DNA of 21,762 nucleotides from an uncultured Muribaculaceae bacterium (GCA_905209725.1 CAJLTZ010000039.1:1-21762); one strand, 5' to 3'. Shown: positions 7,201 through 15,607, counted from the first letter of the stretch. The notes: generated from the letters alone by a model not told the origin. A program made the numbers and translations.

Positions 7201-8118
7201 TTATTTGTTCACCTGGAATTTGTTCCAGCCGTCCTTGAGGTAAGCGATGGTCTGCTCTGCGGCAGCCACGCCAGCGTTGAAGTTGGCCTCTGCTGTCTGG
7301 GCACCCATCTTCTTGGGAGTGAAGAATACGCGTGCGCCAAACTTCTTCTCGAATTCCTCGGCGGTGTCGGGTTTGATGTCGGAGATGTAGCGGAGGTCGG
7401 GACGCTCCTCGAGAGCCTTCATAAGGCCGGGTTCGTCGATCACCTCTTTGCGGGCTGTGTTGATAAGCACGCCGCCCTTGGGCATCTTCATCATCAGGTC
7501 GTAACCGATGGAATTACGTGTCTCGGCTGTTGCGGGGATGTGGAGCGAAACAAATTCATTCTCCGAGAAGAGTTCCTCAGGAGTATGAACAGGCTTAACG
7601 CCTTCGCCTTCCATCACTGCATCGGGCACGAATTTGTCGAGAGCCTCGATGTTCATGCCGAAGCCTTTGGCGATGCGGGCCACGTTGCGGCCTACCTGAC
7701 CGAAAGCATAGATGCCGAGCGATTTGCCCTTGAGCTCTGTGCCTGCCTTGCCGTTATACTGGTTGCGGCACATCATCACTGCCATACCGAACACGAGTTC
7801 AGCCACGGCGTTGGAGTTCTGGCCGGGAGTGTTCATCACGCAGATGCCATGCTTTGTGGCAGCCTCGAGGTCGATGTTGTCGAAGCCGGCGCCGGCGCGT
7901 ACGATTACTTTCAGGTTGGGAGCTGCGTCCATCACGTCGCCGTCGATTTTGTCACTGCGCACGATCAGGCCGTTGGCATTCTTCACAGCCTCGAGAAGGT
8001 CGGCGCGTGTGCCGCCCTCTACCACCTCGAGCTCATTGCCCGATGCGTTCACCACATTCTCAATAGCCTTTACGGCTGCGGGAGCAAAAGGTTTCTCCGT
8101 AAATACAAGGATTTTCAT
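7201..8118 (-). CDS. serA: D-3-phosphoglycerate dehydrogenase, short Lys-type
   Basis: This catalyses the first step of serine synthesis, oxidising 3-phosphoglycerate to 3-phosphohydroxypyruvate with NAD. At 305 residues it lacks the C-terminal ACT regulatory domain of longer forms, so feedback inhibition by serine through that domain is not expected. The NAD site appears as GIYAFGQVGRNVA (135-147), where the first Gly of the usual GxGxxG is Ala. The substrate/catalytic Arg is R223 in INTARKEVID. The usual catalytic His (TPHIGAxT) is replaced: the segment reads TPKKMGAQT (267-275), placing a Lys there. That fits the short lysine form known in Bacteroidetes and Entamoeba. It follows serC by 32 bp in one operon. 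Confidence 0.93.
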   Translation of the reverse strand: MKILVFTEKPFAPAAVKAIENVVNASGNELEVVEGGTRADLLEAVKNANGLIVRSDKIDGDVMDAAPNLKVIVRAGAGFDNIDLEAATKHGICVMNTPGQNSNAVAELVFGMAVMMCRNQYNGKAGTELKGKSLGIYAFGQVGRNVARIAKGFGMNIEALDKFVPDAVMEGEGVKPVHTPEELFSENEFVSLHIPATAETRNSIGYDLMMKMPKGGVLINTARKEVIDEPGLMKALEERPDLRYISDIKPDTAEEFEKKFGARVFFTPKKMGAQTAEANFNAGVAAAEQTIAYLKDGWNKFQVNK

Positions 8119-8150
8119 CGTGAAAATTCGTTTTTTTGAAATGTGAGTGA

Positions 8151-9218
8151 TTAGTGTTTAGCTTCGAATTCCTTCATGCAGTCCACGAGGGCGATTACGC
8201 TCTCCTTGGGCAGTGCGTTGTAGAGGGAAGCGCGGAAACCTCCTACGCTGCGGTGGCCCTTGATGCCCACCATACCCTTGGAAGTGGCGAACTCCAGGAA
8301 GTCCTTCTCCAGGTCGGCGTATTCGGGATTCATTACGAAGCATACGTTCATGATAGAGCGGTCCTCTGTGGCCACTGTGCCGCGGAAGAGTTTGTTGCGG
8401 TCGATCTCATCGTAGAGGATGGTAGCCTTCTCGATGTCGCGACGTTCCATCTCCTTAACGCCACCCTGCTCCTTATAATAACGGAGTGTCATGAGTGCGG
8501 AGTAGATGGGGAGCACAGGAGGAGTATTGAACATCGAGCCCTTCTTGATGTGTGTGCGGTAGTCGAGCATTGTAGGAATCTCGCGGGATACGTGGCCGAG
8601 TGCGGACTCTTTCACGATGGCGATTGTAACGCCCGAAGGAGCGAGGTTCTTCTGTGCGCCGGCGTATACTGCATCATATTTTGTGATATCAAACTCGCGG
8701 GAGAAGATATCGGAGCTCATGTCGCAGACCATCGGGATGGGGGAGTCGTAGTCCTTACGAGTCTCTGTTCCGTAGATGGTGTTGTTTGATGTATAGTGGA
8801 AATAGTCGGCGTCTGTAGGAATTACGAAATCCTTGGGGATGTATGTGAATTTCTTGTCTTCGCTGGATGCCACAACCTCTACTTCGCCGAAGATCTTGGC
8901 CTCTTTGATGGCGTTGGTTGCCCATGTGCCGGTGTTGATGTAAGCGGCTTTCTTGTTGAGCAGGTTGAAGGGGATCATGCAGAACTGGAGGCTTGCACCG
9001 CCGCCAAGGAAGAGCACATGATAGCCCTCGGGAATGTGGAGAAGCTCTTTGGTAAGCGCTACGGCCTCGTCAACTACAGCCTGGAACTGCTTGCTGCGGT
9101 GGGAGATCTCAAGGATGGAGAGACCCATGTCGGCGAAATCGAGCACTGCTTCTGCAGTCTTCTGGATTGTGTAGGGGGTCAGGATGCTCGGACCCGCATA
9201 GAAATTGTGTTTCTTCAT
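8151..9218 (-). CDS. serC: Phosphoserine aminotransferase
   Basis: The 355-residue, pyridoxal-phosphate dependent enzyme turns 3-phosphohydroxypyruvate and glutamate into phosphoserine and 2-oxoglutarate, directly after SerA. It starts with the family hallmark NFYAGPSILT, has FLGGGASLQF (about 70-79) in the cofactor-binding region, and carries the Schiff-base Lys190 in YAGAQKNLAPSG. Length agrees with the family (about 355-365). It is first in a two-gene serC-serA operon with a clear promoter upstream. The phosphatase for the last step (SerB) is not in this window. Confidence 0.96.
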   Translation of the reverse strand: MKKHNFYAGPSILTPYTIQKTAEAVLDFADMGLSILEISHRSKQFQAVVDEAVALTKELLHIPEGYHVLFLGGGASLQFCMIPFNLLNKKAAYINTGTWATNAIKEAKIFGEVEVVASSEDKKFTYIPKDFVIPTDADYFHYTSNNTIYGTETRKDYDSPIPMVCDMSSDIFSREFDITKYDAVYAGAQKNLAPSGVTIAIVKESALGHVSREIPTMLDYRTHIKKGSMFNTPPVLPIYSALMTLRYYKEQGGVKEMERRDIEKATILYDEIDRNKLFRGTVATEDRSIMNVCFVMNPEYADLEKDFLEFATSKGMVGIKGHRSVGGFRASLYNALPKESVIALVDCMKEFEAKH

Positions 9219-9292
9219 GACTTTTGGATATTTTTTTTCGACGCCATTGCCATCTGTGATGACGGCTTTGGCGACTCGGTTAGTATTTTTTG

Positions 9293-9323
9293 CAAAGATA
9301 GTCCTAAATTTCCATTTGCCAAA
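9293..9323 (-). promoter_or_regulatory. Promoter of serC-serA
   Basis: On the minus strand TTTG (9323-9320), 19 bp, then TATCTTTG (9300-9293) is an exact fit to the Bacteroidetes pattern. The predicted leader to the serC ATG is about 70 nt; no riboswitch-like fold was recognised in it. Confidence 0.72.
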
Positions 9324-9435
9324 ATTATTTTAAGAATCTTTGCTCAAATATCTCAGTCAATCACGCTCTTCCCCCTTCTTCCATAAAGTTCCTTTACATT
9401 TTTTGCGATAAGGGGTCTATATTTCCCCCGATTTT

Positions 9436-9466
9436 TTTGTGGCTCATTATTTTTTTATTAATTTCG
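9436..9466 (+). promoter_or_regulatory. Possible promoter of the malic enzyme gene
   Basis: TTTG (9436-9439), 19 bp, then TAATTTCG (9459-9466), one mismatch from TAnnTTTG. It implies a leader of about 110 nt, which includes a small AGAGC/GCTCT hairpin near 9516-9527. The rest of the 363-bp gap between serC and this gene shows only the serC promoter. Confidence 0.5.
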
Positions 9467-9581
9467 CCCTTAATCGCGTCTGCGTATATAATTGGAGTGT
9501 ATGCAGGCTTCAATTAGAGCACGCTCTTACGCATTTTAGAAGATTACTAAAAACCTAATACCATAATAAAGACACATTGTT

Positions 9582-10868
9582 ATGACGGATAAAAAGCAGC
9601 AGGCACTCGATTACCACATGGCGGGCCGTCCCGGCAAAATCGAGGTGATCCCTACAAAGCCTTATGACAGCCAGGATTATCTTTCGCTGGCTTATTCCCC
9701 CGGCGTTGCCTATCCTTGCCTCGACATCGAGGAGCATCCTGAGGATGCATATAAATACACCAACCGCGGCAACCTCGTGGGAGTGGTTTCCAACGGCACC
9801 GCAGTGCTCGGTCTCGGCAATATCGGTGCCCTAGCCGGCAAACCCGTGATGGAGGGCAAGGCTCTTCTCTTCAAGATATTTGCCGGAATCGATGCTTTCG
9901 ACATCGAGGTGGATGAAACAGATCCCGACCGCATGGTTGAGGTGGTGAAGGCTCTCGTGCCCACATTCGGGGGCATTAACCTTGAGGACATCAAGGCTCC
10001 TGAAAGTTTTAAGATTGAGACACGCCTTAAAGAGGAGTGCGACATTCCTATCATGCACGACGACCAGCACGGCACCGCCATCATATCCGGCGCCGCCCTT
10101 CTAAACGCCCTCAAGGTGCAGGGTAAGAAGATTGAGGATGTGAAACTCGTGGTCAATGGTGCCGGTGGTGCCGCCGTGAGCTGCACATCTATTTATGTCC
10201 GCCTTGGCGTGCGCAAGGAGAATGTGGTTATGCTCGACTCCAAGGGAGTGGTCCGTGCCGACCGCACTGACATCAACGAACAGAAGCGTCAGTTTGCCAC
10301 TACCCGCGACATCCGCACCCTCGAGGAGGCCATCGTTGGCGCCGACGTGTTCCTCGGCCTCAGCGTTGCCGACGTGCTCACCCCCAAGATGGTGAAAACA
10401 ATGGCCCCCAATCCCATCGTGTTCGCCCTCGCCAACCCCGACCCGGAGATTGCATACGAAAAGGCTATGGCAGCCCGCCCAGACATCGTGATGGCCACAG
10501 GTCGCAGCGACTATCCCAACCAGGTGAACAATGTTCTCGGCTTCCCCTATATCTTCCGCGGCGCCCTCGATAGCCACGCCACAAAGATCAACGAGGACAT
10601 GAAGATCGCGGCAGTATATGCCATCGCAAAATTGGCTCATGAGCGTGTGCCCGAGCGTGTGCTCAAAATCTATGGCCTCGACTCGCTTGAATTCGGCAAG
10701 GACTATATCCTTCCCAAGCCCTTCGACCCGCGCCTGCTCTATACTGTAGCACCCGCCGTGGCCCGTGCCGCAGCGGAATCGGGTGTGGCAAAGAGCCCAA
10801 TCTCCGACTTTGATGCCTACGACCGCCATCTCCATCGCATCATGGCGAAAGTGAGCTTCAAAAGATAA
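9582..10868 (+). CDS. NAD(P)-dependent malic enzyme, short form without phosphotransacetylase domain
   Basis: It decarboxylates malate to pyruvate with reduction of NAD(P), linking the C4-acid pool to pyruvate and supplying reducing power. The 428-residue protein shows the malic N-terminal domain with Tyr38 in LAYSPGVAYPC, Lys93 in VMEGKALLFK, metal ligands E136/D137 and D161 in HDDQHGTAI, and the nucleotide loop NGAGGAAVS (192-200). MaeB-type enzymes of many Bacteroidales and Proteobacteria are about 760 residues, with a C-terminal phosphotransacetylase-like domain. Here the protein stops after the malic part, and a strong terminator follows 34 nt later, so it looks naturally short rather than broken. 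NAD versus NADP preference cannot be read. Confidence 0.93.
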   Translation: MTDKKQQALDYHMAGRPGKIEVIPTKPYDSQDYLSLAYSPGVAYPCLDIEEHPEDAYKYTNRGNLVGVVSNGTAVLGLGNIGALAGKPVMEGKALLFKIFAGIDAFDIEVDETDPDRMVEVVKALVPTFGGINLEDIKAPESFKIETRLKEECDIPIMHDDQHGTAIISGAALLNALKVQGKKIEDVKLVVNGAGGAAVSCTSIYVRLGVRKENVVMLDSKGVVRADRTDINEQKRQFATTRDIRTLEEAIVGADVFLGLSVADVLTPKMVKTMAPNPIVFALANPDPEIAYEKAMAARPDIVMATGRSDYPNQVNNVLGFPYIFRGALDSHATKINEDMKIAAVYAIAKLAHERVPERVLKIYGLDSLEFGKDYILPKPFDPRLLYTVAPAVARAAAESGVAKSPISDFDAYDRHLHRIMAKVSFKR

Positions 10869-10901
10869 AAATTGAGCTTTCCAAATATTTAAGTTTCCAG
10901 G

Positions 10902-10939
10902 CGGGTTCTGCTTAAATCATATGCAGAATCCGCTTTTTG
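10902..10939 (+). terminator. Rho-independent terminator after malic enzyme gene
   Basis: GCGGGTTCTGC (10902-10912) and GCAGAATCCGC (10924-10934) make an 11-bp stem with one G-U pair, directly followed by TTTTT. A textbook intrinsic terminator. Confidence 0.88.
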
Positions 10940-10992
10940 GTATGATGCGACTGCACTTATATTCATTTTATATTAAAAATGCACTCTCCGCG

Positions 10993-11023
10993 TTTAGAAT
11001 CTCCCGTTTTTTTGCTATATTTG
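10993..11023 (+). promoter_or_regulatory. Promoter of the DUF4290-murA-rimM gene run
   Basis: TTTA (10993-10996; one mismatch), 19 bp, then TATATTTG (11016-11023), an exact -7 match. The leader to the ATG at 11051 would be about 20 nt. It is the only good promoter seen for the eight-gene run that follows. Confidence 0.62.
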
Positions 11024-11050
11024 CATTTTAATAGTAGTTAAGAACGTATA

Positions 11051-11647
11051 ATGATTCCATATAATACCGACATGCAGCCTGTGCGCCTGCAGGAATTCGG
11101 GCGCAATCTGCAGAACCTTGTGGACTATTGTGTCGGGATTCCCGACCGCGAAGAGCGCACTGCCTGCGCTCATGCAATCGTAAAGGCAATGGTCACTCTT
11201 CACCCCGATGTGGTGATTGACAAAAAGGATTATTCGAAAGCCTGGGATATCCTAAACATAATGTCTGGTTTTCGGCTCGACGTGGATTTCCCTTGCGAAG
11301 TGATAAGCGAGGAGCGTCTGAGCCCCAAGCCCGAGCGCATTCCCTATGGCTCGCGCCATATTAAATTCCGCCATTACGGAAAGAACATCGAAAAGATGAT
11401 CGATGTCGTTTCCGACATGGAGGAAGGTGAGGAGCGCGACCTGCTCATCTCCCTCATTGCGCACCACATGAAGAAACTTATGCTTCAGCATAACAAGGAG
11501 GGGGTAGACGATGCCAAGGTGCTCCGCGACCTCTGCCTCTATTCCGGCGGCCGCATCGACCTTGACCCCGAGACATATCTTCTGCATGAAATCAGAGAAG
11601 CCGCCCCTGTGAAGCAGCAGGGAGGCAAAAAACGCCGCAAAAAATGA
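11051..11647 (+). CDS. DUF4290 family protein
   Basis: The 198-residue protein matches a Bacteroidetes family (DUF4290) of unknown function that commonly sits directly upstream of murA. It appears soluble: no signal peptide or membrane helix is seen. It is mostly alpha-helical by composition, with a charged middle region (KFRHYGKNIEKMIDVV, about 107-122) and a lysine/arginine-rich end (GGKKRRKK) that could contact nucleic acid or membrane. Its stop codon overlaps the murA start (ATGA), so the two are translationally coupled, which suggests a role tied to wall synthesis or to dosage of MurA. Family recognition is from sequence memory; the role is not known. Confidence 0.82.
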   Translation: MIPYNTDMQPVRLQEFGRNLQNLVDYCVGIPDREERTACAHAIVKAMVTLHPDVVIDKKDYSKAWDILNIMSGFRLDVDFPCEVISEERLSPKPERIPYGSRHIKFRHYGKNIEKMIDVVSDMEEGEERDLLISLIAHHMKKLMLQHNKEGVDDAKVLRDLCLYSGGRIDLDPETYLLHEIREAAPVKQQGGKKRRKK

Positions 11648-12957
11648 GCAGCTTCATAGTGGAGGGCGGCCATTCCCTGAATGGCGAGATTACAATCAAG
11701 GGCGCCAAAAACGAGGCGCTCGAGGTGATATGCGCCACGCTCCTCACGCCCGAAAAGGTGACCATATCCAATATTCCCCAGATCTCCGACGTGCGCAATC
11801 TTATATGCCTTCTCGAGGAAATGGGCGTGAAAGTGAAATATAACACCCCGTCGGAATGCGAATTCCAGGCCGACGATGTGAATCTCGATTATATCAGGAG
11901 CGAGCGCTACCGCAAGATGGCTGCCTCGCTGCGCGGCTCGGTGATGCTGCTCGGTCCGCTCGTGGCCCGCTTCGGTATCGCCATTCTTCCCAAGCCGGGT
12001 GGCGACAAGATCGGGCGCCGACGCCTCGACACCCATCTTATCGGCCTCCAGAAACTCGGTGCTGAATTCGACTATGACTCCGACCTGCGCACATATATGA
12101 TTACTGCGCCTCAAGGTCTGCATGGAAAATACATGCTTCTCGACGAGGCGAGCATCACCGGCACAGCCAATATTGTGATGGCCGCCGTGCTTGCAGAAGG
12201 GGAGACCACAATATATAATGCAGCCTGCGAACCATACATCCAGCAGCTTTGCCGCATGCTCGTGATGATGGGTGCACGCATCGAAGGAATCGGCTCCAAC
12301 CTCCTCCGCATCCAGGGCGTAGATGTTCTTGGAGGCGCCAGCCACCGTCTCCTTGCCGATATGATTGAGGTGGGAAGTTTCATTGGCATGGCCGCAATGA
12401 CCGGCAGCAACCTCCTCCTCAAGGATGCCGACACCGAGTATCTCGGCATGCTCCCTGAGGCGTTCAGACGTCTGGGCGTAAATGTGGAGATCATTGGGAA
12501 TGACATCCGCGTGGACCAGCGCGAGATATATGAGGTGGAGAAATATATCGACGGCTCCGTGATGACAATTGCCGACGCCCCATGGCCGGGAATCTCCCCC
12601 GACCTCATCAGTATCATGCTAGTGGTGGCAACTCAGGCCCGTGGCAGTGTGCTGATTCATCAGAAGATGTTCGAAAGCAGGCTCTTCTTCGTGGACAAAC
12701 TCCTCGACATGGGAGCCCGCATAATCCTCTGCGACCCGCATCGCGCCGTAGTGATCGGTGCTGAGAAATTCAACTGCCTGCGTGCCACCAACATGGTCTC
12801 CCCCGATATCCGCGCCGGAATCGCGATGCTGATCGCCGCTATGGCCGCCAAAGGTAAAAGCCGCATCCAGAATATCCGCCAGATCGACCGTGGATACGAA
12901 AACATTGATGGCCGACTCAACAAATTGGGCGCCAAAATCATTAGAATAGATGAATGA
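11644..12957 (+). CDS. murA: UDP-N-acetylglucosamine 1-carboxyvinyltransferase, Asp-type
   Basis: It transfers enolpyruvate from phosphoenolpyruvate to UDP-GlcNAc, the first committed step of peptidoglycan synthesis, in the cytoplasm. The 437 residues match the family. GGHSLNGEITIKGAKNEAL-type N terminus, LLGPLVARFG (102-111) and the catalytic loop are all recognisable. The residue matching the fosfomycin-target Cys (C115 in E. coli, in GGCTIGARP) is Asp121 here, in PGGDKIGRRRLDTH. Asp at this place keeps activity and gives fosfomycin insensitivity in known cases such as Mycobacterium tuberculosis. It overlaps the preceding gene by 4 nt and is followed by rimM, a conserved Bacteroidetes order. 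Confidence 0.96.
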   Translation: MSSFIVEGGHSLNGEITIKGAKNEALEVICATLLTPEKVTISNIPQISDVRNLICLLEEMGVKVKYNTPSECEFQADDVNLDYIRSERYRKMAASLRGSVMLLGPLVARFGIAILPKPGGDKIGRRRLDTHLIGLQKLGAEFDYDSDLRTYMITAPQGLHGKYMLLDEASITGTANIVMAAVLAEGETTIYNAACEPYIQQLCRMLVMMGARIEGIGSNLLRIQGVDVLGGASHRLLADMIEVGSFIGMAAMTGSNLLLKDADTEYLGMLPEAFRRLGVNVEIIGNDIRVDQREIYEVEKYIDGSVMTIADAPWPGISPDLISIMLVVATQARGSVLIHQKMFESRLFFVDKLLDMGARIILCDPHRAVVIGAEKFNCLRATNMVSPDIRAGIAMLIAAMAAKGKSRIQNIRQIDRGYENIDGRLNKLGAKIIRIDE

Positions 12958-13006
12958 GGTTGCCTTCCGGCATCCCCATTTCCTTATAACCCAAAATAAA
13001 TCTCCA

Positions 13007-13558
13007 ATGATTAAGGAGGATGAGATAATAGAGATAGGCAAGTTTCAGAAAACGCACGCGCTGCAGGGTGAACTTAACGCGCTGCTTGATGTAGACCTTG
13101 ACTTCGCTGAGGAGGATCACCCGCTGATTGTGGAGATCGACGGTATCTATGTGCCATTTTTCATCGAGTCGATGCGTCCCAAGGGGAGCGAGAGTTTTCT
13201 GGTAAAGCTCCGTGGCGTCGATTTCCAGGAAGAGGCCGCGAAGATGGTCAACAAAATCATCTACGCAATGCGCCGCGATCTGCTCGAATATTACGACACC
13301 GGCGAAGAGGAGATTGTCGACGAGTCAGATCTTATCGGCTATGAGGTGATTGACGAACACGCCGGTCCTCTCGGCCATCTCAAGGAGATCAACGACCTCA
13401 CGCAAAATGTGCTGCTCGTGATCGATACCCCCGACGGACAGGAGATTTTTGTTCCCTTTGTGGACGAATTCGTGAAAAACATCAACCCCGACAGGCGTGT
13501 GCTGGAACTCTCGCTTCCCGAAGGCCTTGTCGACTTAAATAAGAAAAGCGATGAGTGA
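13007..13558 (+). CDS. rimM: Ribosome maturation factor RimM
   Basis: RimM binds ribosomal protein S19 and helps assemble the head of the 30S subunit. From the ATG at 13007 the protein is 183 residues, within the usual 165-185. An upstream in-frame ATG at 12950 would overlap murA and add 19 residues that do not fit the family, so it is not chosen. The N-terminal RimM domain starts IIEIGKFQKTHALQGEL (about 7-23). A PRC-barrel domain follows at about 100-178, with LIGYEVIDEHAGPLGHLKEI and QEIFVPFVDEFVKNI. It lies 49 bp after murA and overlaps the next gene by 8 nt. Confidence 0.93.
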   Translation: MIKEDEIIEIGKFQKTHALQGELNALLDVDLDFAEEDHPLIVEIDGIYVPFFIESMRPKGSESFLVKLRGVDFQEEAAKMVNKIIYAMRRDLLEYYDTGEEEIVDESDLIGYEVIDEHAGPLGHLKEINDLTQNVLLVIDTPDGQEIFVPFVDEFVKNINPDRRVLELSLPEGLVDLNKKSDE

Positions 13559-13871
13559 AGAGACAAGATATGACGAGGATGACGCCATCCGCTTCATCCG
13601 CGCCACTCTCCCCGAGAATGTAAGTGCAGAATATGGCGACGACGATATCCTTTATGTGATCGACCTCATCTGGGAATGGTATGAGAGGAACGGCTATACC
13701 CAGATTGAGTCGGACGTTACAGATTCCGAGTTTGAGCACGAGGTCGACATCACTGCCTATGTGCAGGATCAGTTGCGCCGCGACAAGGATTTTCTCATCG
13801 ACCCCGCTAATGTGGGCTATATAGTGAAAGGAGAATTGCAATATGAGGAATCAATCGACGACTTTGTGTAA
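13551..13871 (+). CDS. Small acidic conserved-type protein of unknown function
   Basis: This 106-residue protein is strongly acidic, rich in D and E, with no Cys, no signal peptide and no membrane segment. The stretch DDILYVIDLIWEWYERNGY (about 30-48) looks like an amphipathic helix, and VDITAYVQDQLRRDKDF (about 65-81) a second one. I do not recognise a named domain. It starts 8 nt inside rimM and ends 29 nt inside the next gene, so it is wedged between two coding frames, and the tight packing supports a real, co-translated gene. It may be an accessory to ribosome maturation or to the envelope genes downstream; neither is shown. Confidence 0.78.
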   Translation: MSEETRYDEDDAIRFIRATLPENVSAEYGDDDILYVIDLIWEWYERNGYTQIESDVTDSEFEHEVDITAYVQDQLRRDKDFLIDPANVGYIVKGELQYEESIDDFV

Positions 13872-14532
13872 GGCCGCGCTGGCTATCGCCCTGCTTGCCG
13901 CGCCATTCACCATGCCAGTTCCTGCATGGGCTCAGAAGGTGGAAACCGCCGACGCGCATCAGAACCGCGTGGAGGATCTCGACGAACTCACCCTCTCGCA
14001 AATGATCAATAGCGTGCCGCTTGATAAGAAGAGTTCCGACCTTATCCGTAAATTCCAGGACAAGGAGGGTCGCAACCGTCTCCATGGCAGGGAATACAAT
14101 GAGAAAAACGGCTGCACCGTGGAAACCTATCGCAATAAGGAGGTGCTTCTGATCACAATCCCTGCATCCAAGATATTTGCCCCCAACTCCACGGAGATTC
14201 GCCCCGAGGCGCGTGCACTGCTCGCTCCCCTCAAGCGCTATCTCAAAGACCCCGACATGTATCGCGTGCTGATGGTGATGCATACCGACAACACCGGCTC
14301 CGAGGAATATCGCGACAATCTCACTGAGGACCGCTCCACAGCACTCTTCGAATGGTATCAGAACGAAGGCGCCGACACACGCTATCTGTTCCCATATGCC
14401 ATGGGAGATGAAATGCCCCTCGTGGAAAACAATTCCATGGATAACCGTGCGAAAAACCGCCGTCTGGAGGTATATCTCGTGCCCGGACAGAAAATGCTCT
14501 CCGAGGCAAAGAAAGGCAGAATAGTATTCTGA
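13843..14532 (+). CDS. Exported protein with C-terminal OmpA-like domain
   Basis: The 229-residue precursor has a signal peptide at 1-30 (hydrophobic ALAIALLAAPF, cleavage likely after AWA-30), so it should be periplasmic or held at the wall. The C-terminal region (about 108-215) resembles the OmpA peptidoglycan-binding domain: IFAPNSTEIRPEAR, then HTDNTGSEEYRDNLTEDRS, with Asp149 and Arg164 at the positions that usually grip diaminopimelate. The final RAKNRRLEVYLVP matches the NRRVEI ending of the family. There is no beta-barrel. The start lies 29 nt inside the previous gene; the signal peptide supports this ATG. Neighbours (L,D-transpeptidase, murA) fit a wall-anchoring role. Confidence 0.85.
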   Translation: MRNQSTTLCKAALAIALLAAPFTMPVPAWAQKVETADAHQNRVEDLDELTLSQMINSVPLDKKSSDLIRKFQDKEGRNRLHGREYNEKNGCTVETYRNKEVLLITIPASKIFAPNSTEIRPEARALLAPLKRYLKDPDMYRVLMVMHTDNTGSEEYRDNLTEDRSTALFEWYQNEGADTRYLFPYAMGDEMPLVENNSMDNRAKNRRLEVYLVPGQKMLSEAKKGRIVF

Positions 14533-14587
14533 ATTTAACCCGCAAAAATATTTTCTAATTGTGTCCTGACAGAATCGTGTTCTAACT

Positions 14588-15607
14588 ATGAATAATAATT
14601 TCAAGATCCGCTTGCTGATGCGTGGGCTGATAATTATTGGCTGTGTGGTTGCGATGTCTCCATTCGCCTCATGTCGCAAGGAAAACAACAGTGTGAATGT
14701 AGATGAGCAGCAGGAGCAGGTGGTTCCTGAAGACGCTGTGCCTCTTCCGGTGAAAAACCATAAAGACACCACCAAGGAGGACGAGAAGATTGAGGTGCCT
14801 AAGTTTGACGATTCCTCCGAGGCCATGCAGTATATGAAGGCTTCGCCCGACGCCGACAAGTATCTTTCTGGAGTTCTCCCGCTTGTGGCCCAGGGTTCGC
14901 CGAGTTATGCCAAGCGTCTTCTGGAGAATGAATATTCCAAATTCATAGTGGTCGACAAGGGTCGCATGCGCGTGATTCTCTACGATAAATATGGCCGCGA
15001 ACTGAAGAGTTATAAAATGGCCTGCGCCCGCAATTTCGGCACAAAGCATAAGCGTGCCGATTCGCGCACTCCGGAGGGCTTTTTCTCCGTGCAGGGCATC
15101 TACGACAGCACCGACTGGCTCTTCACCGACGACAATGGCCGCACCTCCAAGAAGAAGGGCCAGTTCGGTCCCCGTTTCATCCGCATCAGCACCCCGGTGT
15201 CATCGCAGATAGGCATCCACGGCACCTGCGCCCCCTGGTCGATAGGAAGCCGAGCAAGCCATGGCTGCATCCGAATCACCAACGAGCAGATTCTGGAACT
15301 CGTCGGCCTCGTGGAGGTGGGTATGCCGGTGATTGTGATTCCCGGTAAACGCGACCGCAAGGTAAACCGTCAGGAGGGTCACAATGTGCCCTTCTTCGCC
15401 ACATCCTATGAGGGCGCGCAGAGCGTCAAGGATGAGCTGGAGAAGATTAAAAAGAACATAGGCATGGATGAAAAGAGCGAGGCTTCTGCCGCTCAAACAG
15501 CAGTGGCCGCTGACTCCGCAGCAGTAAAGGATGTCGAATCATCGCCCAAGGAATCTGAGAGTGTCAAGCCGGATTCCGTGACACAAAACAATGAATATTT
15601 CTTATGA
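14588..15607 (+). CDS. L,D-transpeptidase (YkuD) lipoprotein
   Basis: The 339-residue protein starts with a lipoprotein signal peptide ending SPFASC, with Cys29 as the lipid-modified residue. A charged linker (30-115) leads to a YkuD domain (about 117-255) with the active-site series IGIHGTCAPW (His211) and SRASHGCIRI (His225, catalytic Cys227). Such enzymes make 3-3 cross-links in peptidoglycan or attach proteins or small amines to it. The last 80 residues are a low-complexity tail rich in S, E, K and A. Its stop overlaps the start of the agmatine deiminase gene (ATGA), so the two are translationally coupled. It lies 55 bp after the OmpA-domain gene. The exact reaction is not known. Confidence 0.92.
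   Translation: MNNNFKIRLLMRGLIIIGCVVAMSPFASCRKENNSVNVDEQQEQVVPEDAVPLPVKNHKDTTKEDEKIEVPKFDDSSEAMQYMKASPDADKYLSGVLPLVAQGSPSYAKRLLENEYSKFIVVDKGRMRVILYDKYGRELKSYKMACARNFGTKHKRADSRTPEGFFSVQGIYDSTDWLFTDDNGRTSKKKGQFGPRFIRISTPVSSQIGIHGTCAPWSIGSRASHGCIRITNEQILELVGLVEVGMPVIVIPGKRDRKVNRQEGHNVPFFATSYEGAQSVKDELEKIKKNIGMDEKSEASAAQTAVAADSAAVKDVESSPKESESVKPDSVTQNNEYFL

Noticed and set aside
7153..8139. Open frame of 328 codons on the plus strand opposite serA
   Set aside because: Cys- and His-rich shadow of a conserved enzyme gene; no plausible product.
12950..13006. Earlier start for rimM
   Set aside because: The extra 19 residues overlap the end of murA and do not match the RimM N terminus, which begins at the ATG at 13007.
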